A model generated the notes under the pieces. That model did no database searches, had not been told where the DNA came from, and saw nothing but the letters and a program-made list of their open reading frames with translations. Positions 47,521 to 59,200 of a stretch of DNA of 64,000 nucleotides are shown here, in pieces. The number at the start of each line of letters is the position of its first letter. The stretch's first letter is position 1. The position numbers and the translations under genes are program-made. Where the stretch lies: positions 37,519,022 through 37,583,021 of the forward strand of contig CM033399.1 of assembly GCA_019426215.1 (NCBI GenBank), given 5' to 3'. Source of the DNA: Buddleja alternifolia. Lineage: Eukaryota > Streptophyta > Magnoliopsida > Lamiales > Scrophulariaceae.

Positions 47521-47872
47521 TAATTATCAACCCGAAAAAAATATTACGGTACAATTGATTTTTCTTTTTTTAAAGTTGCCATTATGTTTTCACGGGCCAC
47601 CCACATGACTTGTTAAATATATATTATTATTTTTTTATAAGTGACTTGCCAATTTATGAGTTTAGAAAAACTGAAAGATTATTAATATGATCATGAAATA
47701 TAGTTAATTAATAAAGAAATCGAAGAGGGTGCAAACAGTAGTCATATTGAAAACTCAATTCAGTTACGTTGACATCGACTTTGTCAAAACAACTGACGCA
47801 AGTTTAAGCAGTTGTCGCCCTGATTTTCTTGTTTCAAATTCGTTATGCTTTACTTTTCATAATCACATTGCG

Positions 47873-49246
47873 GGTAAAAATTGCAATATTCATACACTTT
47901 GTTAGTGTGTACGTTTTTTTAGTATTTTAAGTTGGTCCACTGACAATTTGGGTACATTAATTTGCAAAAATCGGCAATTTTGTACAAATTGCACCGGAAA
48001 ATTGAATTTGACCAGAAAATTTGGGAATTCTGACTGAAATTGGGGATTTTAATTGAAATTTGAGGATTTTGATTGAAATTGGGGGAGATTATGACTGAAA
48101 TTTGAGATTTTAATTGATTTTAATTTAAATTTGGATTTTTGTTTAAATATATACTAAAAAAAATTATTATTTCATACAAAAAAAAAAAAAAACCACCCCA
48201 CCCCACCCCCAACCCTTGCATCAAGTTTCAACACCTCCCCCCCGGTGTGTTCATGTGTGTATATATATGTGTGTGTATATATATAATTAAAAGAAAATAT
48301 ATTTATATATATGTGTGTGTATATATATATATGTGACTGTGTGTTTGTGTGTATGTGTGTATATATGCGCAGGGGCGGATCTAAGTTTTAGTAAGGGGGA
48401 GGGGGCAGTGCCCCCACTGCATTTTTTTTTAAAAAATATATACAAATTTTTTAATTTTAATTTCTAAATTACATTAATGCCCCACTCAAATTATTAAATG
48501 CCCCCCTCAATTTTGAAAATTCATTTTTTTACCTTACAAAATTTTTTATATTTGAATTTCGCCCCCCCAAAGTAAAAAAATATCACGTTTTCTCCCTTTA
48601 TTTTGAGTTCGCCCCCTCCAAAACCCAAAATTCTGGCTATAACAAAAGAGGTATAAAAGTATAAATTATGTCAAAAGTTGTAATTGAACCTAATTAGTTA
48701 TTATATTTCCCCCCATAAATATAGCGTACCGTACCTCGGGGGACAAGCCCCCCGCACCCCCCTCAGTAAAATTCCTAGTGCCCCCACTGACCTCATTTTC
48801 TGGATCCGCCACTGTATATGCGTGTGTGTGTGTAATTTTGCATGTGTGGACTGTGTGTGTGCATGAGGGTGGGATGGGGTGGAGAGGGGAGCTGGGGTGG
48901 GGGTGGGGAAGATGATACTGTTCCCCATCGCCCCTCATTTTTTCTTTTTCCTTTTCAATTTTTATTAAATTTATAGAATTAAGTTTATTAAAATACTTTT
49001 TTTAATAAAAATGATTATTAAAATAACTATTTTAATAAAAATACTATATTGAGGGTAATTTGGTAAAAAAACAACTCCAAATCAGTCAAAATTCCCAAAT
49101 TTTCCAGCCAAATTCAATTTTTGAGTGCAATTTGTACCAAAATTACCGATTTTTGCAAGTTAATGTACCCAAATTGCCAGTAGGCCAACTTAAAGTACTA
49201 AAAAATTGTGCACGCCAACATAGTGTATGAATGTTGCAATTTTTCC
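47873..49246. mobile_element. Mutator-type element with long inverted repeats
   Basis: The ends GGTAAAAATTGCAATATTC and GAATGTTGCAATTTTTCC open inverted arms of about 200 bases (shared GTACATTAA.TTGCAAAAATCGG). Flanking 9-mers CACATTGCG (47864-47872) and TACATTGTG (49247-49255) agree at 7 of 9, differing by transitions. The centre holds TG/TA microsatellites and a nested hAT MITE. A third, single-ended relative lies at 50640-50823. Confidence 0.75.
48370..48814. mobile_element. hAT-type MITE nested in the Mutator-type element
   Basis: The ends are CAGGGGCGGATCTAAG and CTGGATCCGCCACTG, and the flanking 8-mer TATATGCG (48362-48369 and 48815-48822) is a perfect hAT-size target duplication. The body is C/T-rich near both ends and has no coding sequence. 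Confidence 0.9.
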
Positions 49247-49262
49247 TACATTGTGAACATAA

Positions 49263-49680
49263 GGCTCTGTTTAGATGTGTTTTCATTTCATTTTCAACCG
49301 TCATTTTCTAAAATGTATGGAGGAATGAGTTTTTTGATTTTTGTGTGAGAAAAGTGAAAAAAATAGGTGTGTTTGGTTGTGTTTCTAAAAATGGTTGAAA
49401 CTGATGATTGTGATGTATGAAATTATTGAAAAATAATGATTAGATGAATAGTGTTGAGTTTAAAAATTTAAAGGGGATGAGAGAGAAAGGTAATAAAAAT
49501 TGAAAGGAGACGAGAGAAGAAAAGTGATAAAAAGAAATTGTGAGATAAGTGATGTGAAATGTAACTTTAAAGAAATGATTGAAATTTATTGGAACATAAA
49601 AACGAGAATGAAAATGAGAATATTTTCAGTTAAAAATAATGTAAAGTGTGAGTAATTTGAAAAAACAAACAAACAGGCCC
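49263..49680. mobile_element. PIF/Harbinger-type MITE
   Basis: GGCTCTGTTTAGATGTGTTT and the end AAACAAACAAACAGGCCC are flanked by TAA on both sides (49260-49262 and 49681-49683). It belongs to the same family as 27269-27742, in opposite orientation. Its left target site starts only a few bases beyond the neighbouring Mutator-type element. Confidence 0.85.
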
Positions 49681-49683
49681 TAA

Positions 49684-50639
49684 ACATTTCCTCACAATAG
49701 ATGTGACATATATATATACACACTAGAAAGTATCACGTGCGATGCATGTGGTCGTATAATGAGTAGTTAAATTGAAGTAAATAATTATAAAATTAATAAT
49801 TGTGTATGTCACGAGTCTTTGTAAATATAATTAGTTTATTGACAAATAAATTTAATTATTATTTTATTAATAGTTGTTTAAGAAAATATATGATTACTTT
49901 TTGTATATTTCTGATAATGTTTTGCTTATTTGTTTAAATATCATCTCGATTTCTTGACAAAAACAACATTATTATTTTCTAGCATATTCATAGATATGAT
50001 TATCAATCTATGTATTTTTTTTATAATTTTCAACTAATATCGCATTTTCTTCTTTGTACTCTACATAAAAAGATCCATTTCTTTATTTGTTCCATCACTT
50101 TTATTCATAATGAAAATAATATATCATCAATTTTCAAAGTTCTATATGCTGTAACATATAGAGTATATTTTGTTATGATATTATTAAAAAATGTAAATAT
50201 AATATTAATAAGAATACTCATCTGTATGAATCTTTTCAAAATTATATATATATATATATATATAATACATTCTACTTTCACTCTATTACTTATTTTTTTT
50301 CAAGTACACTTTTTTATATTTGTTATTCATTCTAATACTTCAAGTATATATGAACTTTTAGACATAGGATGATAAATGTGCAAGTATGTTCTAGTTTTAA
50401 CTCCCGTGTCTTTATATACATATACTAAAAGAATTTAATAAATATTTTTAAGAAGCAAAATACTTGTGTAAATGATTTGCTTTTAAATTAAATATAAAAT
50501 ACGTCATATTCTAATAAAATTCAATATATGACTTTATTTTCAAGCACAATCTATTTTAATTTTATTATTCATTCTAATATCGGGAACATGTAAACTTCTA
50601 GATATAGCATGATAATCTATTTGTGCAAGCATATGTTGA
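49684..50639. other. AT-rich intergenic stretch, no gene seen
   Basis: This region has very low GC, with a (TA)n run near 50246-50263. Open frames here are low-complexity artefacts. Confidence 0.5.
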
Positions 50640-50823
50640 AATAGGATGATAAAATTTGTGGATTTTGAGCCAAAATCCCCCAATTTCAGTCAAAATCCTC
50701 AAATTTTCTGACCAAATTTAAATTTCCGGTGCAATTTGTACCAAAATTGTCAATAGACCAACTTAAAGTACTAAACAAACGTGCACGTCAACATATATAG
50801 TATATATGAATGTTGCAATTTTT
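50640..50823. repeat. Single end of the 47.9-kb Mutator-type family
   Basis: CCGGTGCAATTTGTACCAAA, CCAACTTAAAGTACTAAA and GAATGTTGCAATTTTTCC match the right arm of the 47873-49246 element in the same order. No opposite end was found. Confidence 0.75.
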
Positions 50824-51116
50824 CCTAATAATTCTAATGATATGTGGTATTAGTTTCATATACGCTAGCTGCTAATGTTTTATCTAAAGAAAATGTTAAA
50901 TAAACATGAGTAATTTCTATTTCCTATATATTTCGATTGTTTTCAAACAGTTAATTAAAAACGCATGCAGTCAAGATTCGGCGGCAAGAAATATTGCTTG
51001 CACGGAAGGTAGCTACTATATATCAACTCAGCGTTAATATTATTACAGTAATCATTAATGGTACACAAGAATAGAAAATGTGATCTTATCTTACAATAAT
51101 CTCAACTATAAATACA

Positions 51117-51126
51117 GGCCAAAGTT
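51117..51126 (+). promoter_or_regulatory. Likely TATA box of the P450 gene
   Basis: CTATAAATAC lies about 70 bases before the start codon and is a strong plant TATA match. Confidence 0.6.
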
Positions 51127-51194
51127 TGTGCTAATATTTCATCAAATTAAACACACAAACAAGATATAAATATCTATATATCTATCTGTACACA

Positions 51195-52788
51195 ATGGAG
51201 ATCCAACTTCCCTTCAGCTTCACCACTCTCATGCTATTTTCATCTTTCATCTTCTTACTATTAATTAATATATGGAAGAAATCGAAATCCCATAAGAAAT
51301 ACGTGAAATTACCACCAAGCCCTCCAGAGCTGCCTGTGATAGGCCACCTCCACCACATGGTGGGCGGGCTACCACACCATGTACTCACCAAACTAAACCA
51401 GAAATACGGACCCATCTTGTATTTGAAGTTGGGAGACGTTTCTGCAGTCGTGATTTCTTCGCGCGAGGCTGCGAAAGAGGTCTTGAAAGTTCAAGACCCT
51501 GCGTGCGCAAATAAGCCCGAAACCATCGGCATTAAGATCATGTGGTACGATTACAAGGACATAATCTTTAGTCCCTATAATGAATACTGGAGGCAAATGC
51601 GCAAAATTTGCATTTTGGAGCTGCTCAGTGCTAGAAATGTCAAATCTTTCGGGTTTATCAGGCAAGATGAGGCTTCACGTCTCGTCGAATCTGTTAAATC
51701 GTCATCCGGAGAAGCCATCAATCTGACTGAAAAAGTATTTGCTTTCACGAGTTCGATCACATGTAGGGCTGCGTTTGGTAAAGTATTAAGGGACCGCGAC
51801 ACACTTATAGCCATGTTCAGAAAGGCGATTCCCGTGGCAGGAGGATTTGATTTGGCTGATTTATTTCCGTCTAACAAGTTTTTACATGTTCTCAGTTGGA
51901 ACAAGTACAAGTTGCAAAGGATGCGCCATAAGCTTGATGAAATTCTTGACGGAATCGTTGAAGAACATAAATTGAAGCAAAGTGGTGAGTTTGGGGGAGA
52001 AGATATATTAGATGTTTTGCTCAGAATGCAGAATAATCGAGAACTCGAATCTCCCATTACTAGTGACAATATCAAAGCTGTCGTTTTTGTAAGTGATTTT
52101 CGGTTTCTTAAACTATCAAATTAAAGACTAAATATTATGTTTGGTTGTTGATGTGTGATATAACTTGTAGGATATGTTCACAGCTGGCACCGAAACCTCG
52201 TCTAGTACTATTGATTGGACCATGGCAGAACTCATGAAAAATCCACGTGTAATGGAGAAGGTACAAGCGGAAGTAAGACAAGCCTGTGAAGGAAAGAAGA
52301 TAATAGAAGAAAACGACATCCAAAAACTAAAATACTTAAAATTGGTGATTAAAGAAACTTTTAGATTGCACCCTCCAGCCCCATTGCTCCCCAGAGCATG
52401 TAGAGATGAATGCATAGTTGATGGTTATTCAATACCTCTCAAATCCAGAGTCATGGTTAATATCTGGTCCATGGGTAGGGATCCCGAATATTGGCATGAA
52501 CCCGAAAGCTTTCAACCCGAAAGATTCGAGAATAACTCGATAGATTTTTTAGGGAATCACTTTGAATATCTTCCGTTCGGTGCAGGAAAAAGGATGTGTC
52601 CTGGTATGAATTTTGGCTTAGCAAATGTTGAACTTCCTTTGGCTCAACTTCTCTACCATTTTGATTGGGAGATGCCGAAAGGAATGACTCATTCAGATGT
52701 AGACATGACAGAGACACAAGGTATTAGTGTCTCAAGAAAGAATGGTCTTTTCCTTGTTCCCACAATCCACAATCCTTCCACTGAGTAA
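51195..52788 (+). CDS. Cytochrome P450, CYP71 clan (CYP71D-like)
   Basis: Two exons, 51195-52088 and 52171-52788, encode 503 residues, with the single intron at the position usual for A-type plant P450s. An N-terminal membrane anchor ([19 protein letters not shown]) is followed by the proline hinge [17 protein letters not shown]. The I-helix AGTETSSST (303-311), K-helix ExxR in KETFRLHP (E360, R363), PERF (414-417) and heme loop [10 protein letters not shown] with ligand Cys441 are all intact. The protein should be an ER-bound, NADPH-reductase-dependent monooxygenase. Relatives in CYP71D oxidise mono- and sesquiterpenes, flavonoids or alkaloids; the substrate cannot be told here. No terpene synthase or other pathway gene is in the window. 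Confidence 0.95.
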
Positions 52789-53021
52789 TGATAAATCTTA
52801 GTGCTCGGAGATAGAAATCTCAATTCTCAAATAATTTTTAAGGGCAACTGAATAAATAAAGTAGTTTTGTACTACATTTTAAGCTCTCAGAACTCTCTTT
52901 CTCCTTTTGGTAATTAATGTAATGAGTGATGTAATTGTCTTTCTCTCATAAAAATAAATGTCTTTCTTCGAGCTACATTTGCGATATGGAAAATTCTACC
53001 ACAAATTTGGTGGGGTTGAAT

Positions 53022-53705
53022 TCTAGTGTAAGTCATTTTTAGGCTCGAGCTCGATTATACTTTTTCGAGCTCGAGCTTGAGCTCAAACTCGACGAGCCTC
53101 ATTTTCTAAGGCTCGAGTTCAAGCTCGAAGTAGATGAGCTGAGCTCGAGCTCGAGCTTGAAGTAAAAAATAATTTAATTTTTTTTAGAAAATAAAATAAA
53201 TTCTGCTTTTTAACTTATAACAATACGTTAATAATGTATAGCATACATTATTCACATATACAATAAGTATTATTAAGATAAATAATAATTAAATATCTTA
53301 TATTCAATAAGTATTTAGAAAATAGAGGAGAGTGTCATGAAAACATGATTTCATTAAATTATTTTATAGAAAAGTATATCATATCAACTAAAATATATAA
53401 TCTTATAATTGTTGTTGTTGTTATTGTTGTGCACGATTTAAATGAATAGAAAAAAAAACTTAAATATTATTAAACTATGTTGTATATAAAATTGCAAGTA
53501 TTATTTTTATGAAATGTGAGTATTTTTAGACATATATTAAAAATTAATAAAAAAAATAATAAAAGTTCACGAGCCTGCTCATGAGCATATGAACAACTAT
53601 AAGTGAGCTCGAGCTCGACTCAAGAAAAAGCTCGAGCTCGAGCTGAGCTCCAGTCGAGCCGACTCACCATGCTCATGAGCCGGCTCGGCTCACCTTACAC
53701 CCCTA
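53022..53705. mobile_element. hAT-like element rich in GAGCTCGAGC
   Basis: The right end GCTCACCTTACACCCCTA and the left TAGTGTAAGTCA (as if TAGGGGTGTAAG had lost GGG) are inverted. Both ends carry GAGCTCGAGCTCGAG runs around an AT-rich core. No target duplication was found, so the edges are tentative. Confidence 0.5.
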
Positions 53706-53740
53706 ATATTTACAGTTTGATTGGTTATAAAATAATTGAA

Positions 53741-55936
53741 TGATGGGTTTGGTGGAGTCGGATCAAAATAGAGTCATGAAGAGGAGCCAAGATTCTGGTC
53801 ATGTGGCGCCATGGGGCCAAGACAAAAATCAGCCACTGGAGGAGTGGTGCCACAGGGTGGGTAAATTTTTTCAGTATGCGTTTTTGACGGATTTTTCGCG
53901 CTTTGGACGGTTTTTTGGCGTGTTTCGAGTCCTAATTTGATTGGAATTGTTTTCTATTGTGATAAAAATTATTTCCTAGTTGTTTAGGATTGATATTCCT
54001 AATTTGTTTGGGTTTAGCCTTCTGAATCATTATAAATATGAGAACTCTTTTTTTAATTGATTGATTCACTTTGAAAGAAATAAAGATGTGGTCTAGGTTG
54101 GCTCATAGATGTAGGCGAGTTATGTCGAACCATATTAAAATTCTAGTATCGTTATCTTCATGTTTAGGCTTAGATTTACTATTTTTTGATTATTTCTTCT
54201 TGCTCTGCTGCTACCAGCCATAACAACTGGAACCAGAGCCATAGGTTGCAAATTTAGATGACGTCCTAAATCTAGATCTATAGGGAAGCGTTTTTGGTTA
54301 AATGCGAATTTCGTCATGAGAACAATGGTAGAAGATGGAAGAATAGTCAAGCTCAATAATTCCGTTGCATGGAGCACGAATTGAGGTCGTGGTGAAGCCA
54401 GAAAAAATGATAGAGGAGGATGAGATCGGTTAGATCGCCAATCAAAGAGGAGTAATCCCATTGAACGTTAACGAGAAAAGGTTAAAAAATCATGGTGCAA
54501 GCAGATAGGCAGATTCGCAGCAGCAGAGGTAGATTTGTGTTGCCAGGTGGGTAGACACGAAACCAGTGGGAGCAGTTGTCATACCGGAGATAGATCCGTA
54601 GAGCTAGAGGTCAGAGAGCAAATCCATATTTTCGAGAGGGAGAGAACAATTAGCTAGATCGAGGGGGCAGAGTTACGTGGCCAAGAAAGTAAATCCATCG
54701 AGCCAGAGGTTAGAGTGACAGAATCTGTAATCGAGAGGGTAGAGACGTGTAGTCGATAGATCAGAGGGTAGGGTTTTGTAGGCATGACCACGTAGAGAGA
54801 AACCATGGAGGCAAGATGTGAAGCTGGGTAGGCAGAGTCATGGAGTCGTGGGGGGTTTTTTTTAGCAGAGGGATGTGACATAGCTTGTGGAGTGGGAGCT
54901 TGAGCAGATGTGTCAATGACCCGGATTGGCCATTGAAAAATTAAGTAGGCGGATGGATAAGACATAGCTCATGCAGGGGCAGAGGGCAGATATGTGAGGG
55001 ATCCGAGATTGCCGTTGAAAGAAGTCCTTGGTGGAAGGATGTCAGTGGACGGGTTGACCGAGACGGTTTGGGTTGTGATGAATTTCGGGTTTTGGAGTAA
55101 CCTATATCTGAGGGTCAGTTGGACCGGGATGGATATGCCACGGTATTCAGGAGTTGGTTGATCACCAAAAGAATAGGGTCGTGGCAAGGGCTCAAAGAGA
55201 GGGAACGATGTTCACAGAGTGAGTTCATCAAGTGGGTGAGACTAGAGGATTAATGAATTGATGAGACATGGAGAGGTCTCGGGATTTGATCTCCATTGGA
55301 TTTGGGGATGTGTCGACTAGATTGGGGTTCACTTAGGAAAAGTGAAATGGTGGTTCTAGTTGAGTTCGATTATTTTGATCAGTCTCCAAGTGAAAGTTGA
55401 TGGGCTTGGTGGAGTCGGATCAAAATAGGGTTATAAAGAGGAGCCAAAATATAGCTAATTAAGAAAGGTCAGGGTTGACCGGGGTCACGAAGGAAGTTAA
55501 AAGGCGAAAAAATTGGAGCCAAGGAAAAAAATCAGCCACTGGAGGTGTGGCGCCACAGCGCCACGGGGCGGGCAGATTTTTTCAGTACGCGTTTTTGATA
55601 GGTTTTTCGCATTTTGGGCGGTTTTTTTGGCATGTTTTGAGTCCTAATTTGATTGGAATTATTTTCTATTGTGATAGAAATTATTCCCTAGTTATTTAGG
55701 ATTGATATTCTTAATTTATTAGGGTTTAGGTTTTTTCACCATTATAAATATAAGAATTCTCTTTGTAATTGATTGATTCACTTTGAAAGAAATAAAGATG
55801 TAGTATAGGTTGGTTTGTAAATGTAGGCAAGTTATGCGGAACCACATTAAAATTACGTGTCGTTATCTTCATGCTTAGGCTTAGATTTATTGTTTCTTAA
55901 TTATTTCTTCGTGCTCTGGTGCTACCATCCCTAACA
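53741..55936 (+). mobile_element. Nonautonomous LTR retrotransposon, 2.2 kb
   Basis: LTRs at 53741-54225 and 55398-55936 both start TGATGGG and end TAACA. A 5-bp target duplication TTGAA flanks the element (53736-53740 and 55937-55941). A primer-binding site TGGAACCAGAGCC at 54228, close to the initiator-Met tRNA type TGGTATCAGAGCC, follows the 5' LTR. Each LTR has a TATAAATA box. The 1.17-kb interior encodes no gag or pol. The LTRs differ by many substitutions and small indels, so the insertion is not recent. Confidence 0.92.
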
Positions 55937-56259
55937 TTGAATTACCCTTGGAATTGGCCAAACTTGATCCCGGGGTTAGAATTTCAGATGTTGACAAATG
56001 ACTTTGGTTCTAATATTGATAAAATTACAAAATTAGTCATGTAGTCACGGGAGGCCGCAAAATTGGTCTCATAAATTATAGCACTGGCAATATAGGGACA
56101 AAAATTATTAAATTTCGCGCACTGAAGATGAATTCGACTGTAGTTCTTTAATTTGGCCGCAGTTAGTCACATGCCATTCAGCGTGTATGTGAGCCATCAA
56201 AATTAGGGATTTTCTAATATTTTGTCCAGATTTTTTTTGAAAGGAAACGATAAGATATA

Positions 56260-59200
56260 TTACTTAGAAAGTAAGGAATCAGATAAAAGAAGGTCGAGAG
56301 TTTGGGCCGGTAACTCAAGAACAGGCTCTTGAATTACCACCATTGCTCTAGCAAGAGAATGAGCAATTACATTACCTAAGCGCTTAACGAAGGAAAAAGA
56401 AAGCGAAGGAAAGGACAAAGCAAAAGAACGAGCCTCTTGGAAGATAGCCCCAAGAGGCGAAAGGTCTCTATCCGAGCTGCGAAGTTTGTTAATGATATTA
56501 AGGCGGTTCCCTTCCAAAACAACTCTGTCCCACCCTTCTCTATGAGCCAGGTGAATAGCTTCAACTGCAACCAAAGCCTCGACATGATCCGGAGATGTAA
56601 CAAAAGCCAAACGATGACAACTCCAAGCCACACAAGAACCCGATGAATCTCTGCCAACCGCCCCAACACTGCCAACCGCCCCAACACCCATACAACCAAA
56701 AGTTTCTGAAAAAGCTCCATCAAAATTAACTTTAAAACAGCCATCTCTAGGCGCAACCCAAGATCCAGCAGAAACAGAGCACACAATCGAAGGATTCAGG
56801 ACTAAAGCTTCCTGGAAAGAGTGCAGAAAGGCCTTAGCTGAACAAACTAAACCATCTGGGTTAAGAGAACAATTATCCATGAGTAACGTATTGTGGTTGT
56901 ACCACAAGTACCAACAAATAACCAAGAAGAAATGATAATGATATGGTTCCAATGCTAAATGCAACTCTCGAAACCAAGATAAGATATCACCTCCCCACAC
57001 AGCTAAGGCAATCCACAGAATATTAGATAAGGCCCAAACTTGACGAGAAAATAGACAAGAGAAAAGAGTATGGCCAATATCCTCATGATCCAGTTGGCAA
57101 AACGGACAAGAGCCAGGGACATCAATTTTTCGTTTCAGTAAATTAGAACCTGTAGGCAGCGCATTAAGACAGGCTTTCCAACCAATTTTTTTTACCTTAG
57201 GCGGGATCTTAGCACGCCAAATAAAGTCCCACGCTTTCGGATTAGCAACAATGTATGGTTGGGTCGAAGAAGTCAGGGCAAAATGCATTGTAAAATCCCG
57301 AGCTAGACGGTAGGCGCTGTGCACAGCAAATTAACCATTCTTAGTGTAGTGCCAAACAATGCAGTCCTCAGAATTAGGCGGGCCTAGAGGAATCCGATGA
57401 ATAATTTGAGCATCATCTGGCTCAAAAATTTCATCTAACAGGTTGTTATCCCACCAGCCTGTGTTCGGGTCAATTAATTGTCTCACTTTAGCATCAATAG
57501 GCAGAGTGTTCTGGATGGTGTGTTTCATCTAACAGGTTGTTATCCCACCAGCCTGTGTTCGGGTCAATTAATTGTCTCACTTTAGCATCAATAGGCAGAG
57601 TGTTCTGGATGGTGTGAACACAAAAGTCCCCTGGTCTAGGCAGCCACCGGGAAGTCCAAATTCTGAGTTTGTTGTTGTTACCCACTCGCCATCTAACCCC
57701 CTCAAACAAAAGCACTTGAGCCGACATAATGCTTTTCCAAGTAAACGACGGATTGGAACCCAAATCTGCCTCAAAAAAAGAAGTTCCATAAAAGTATTTT
57801 GCTCAGAAGACTCTAGCCATCAGACACTCCGGGTTTTGGATAATCCTCCAACCCTGTTTAGCCAACATCGCAGTATTGAAATCCCTAAGAGCTCGAAACC
57901 CCACACCTCCCTCACATTTATCTCGACAAAGTTTATCCCAAGCGATCCAATGGGTCTTTCTTGTGTCCTTGTGATGCCGCCAAAAGTTAGCCATACTAGA
58001 TTCAATCTCGCTTAGAAGAGTTTTAGGTAGTTTGAAACATGACATAGCATAAGTGGGAATCGCTTGGACAACTGCTTTGAGAAGGACTTTTTTACCCGCC
58101 TGGGACAGAAACTTAGCATTCCAAGACTGAAATCTCGCAATCACCCTATCCCGAATAGAAGCAAAAACCTCGCGTTTTTACTTGCCCACCACAGAAGGTA
58201 ACCCGAGATATTTATCATGTTTCTCAACTACCTCGACACCCAAAATTCCCGCCAACGAATCCCTAACATCCATCGGTGTATTCTTGCTGAAGACCATAGA
58301 AGACTTATCCAAATTAATCTATTGACCCGAGGCCGACTCAAACTTCTGAAGGATATCTTGAATGCTATGGAAAGCCGCTTCCATCGCCTGCATATAAATA
58401 ACAGTATCATCCGCGAAGAGAAGATGTGAGATTCTTGGCGCATGTTTAGAAATTGCCACCCCTCTAATAGCACCTCTCCGTTCTTCAGCCTGCACCATAT
58501 AACTCAAGATCTCTGCTACAAAAAGAAACAGGTAAGGCGATAAGGGGTCTCCTTGACGGATTCCCCTTTGAGGTAGTAAATAACCAAATTGAGTTCCTGT
58601 AAGCATCACTGAGTATGAGACAGAAGTAATACAAATCATGATAAGATCAATAATATCCCGGTGAAACCCTAACCTCACAAGAACCTTTTTGATGAAGACC
58701 CACTCGACCCTATCATAGGCCTTGCTCATATCAAGCTTAATCGCAACATAGTCGTCATGACCCGAAGTTTTATTTTTCAGAAAGTGATTAATCTCGTATG
58801 ACACTAAGATGTTGTCAGAAATCAGACGACCGGGGACAAAAGCTGATTGGGTCTCCTAGAAGATATTGTTAAAAAATGGCTTAATCCTATTAGCAATAGT
58901 TTTGGAGGACAATTTGTAGACGACATTACATAAGCTAATGGGACGAAAATGAGCCACAGTCTCGGGTTGTTCACACTTAGGGATCAAAACAATATGGGTA
59001 AAATTCATCTTAGGCATAAAGATTTTATCATTACGAAGTTTGAGAACACATCGCGTGATATCATGGCCAACAATATGCCAAAATTTTTGGTAAAAAATGG
59101 GGGACATTCCATCAGGGCCAGGGGATTTGAGGGGATGCATAAGAGAAAGGGAGAAAGTTACCTCGTCTGCAGTATAATCAGGGCACATGGCAGAGTTCAT

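Noticed and set aside
48684..48938. Small coding genes in the C/T- and TG-rich stretch
   Set aside because: The frames run across a hAT MITE end and microsatellites and show no protein-like composition.
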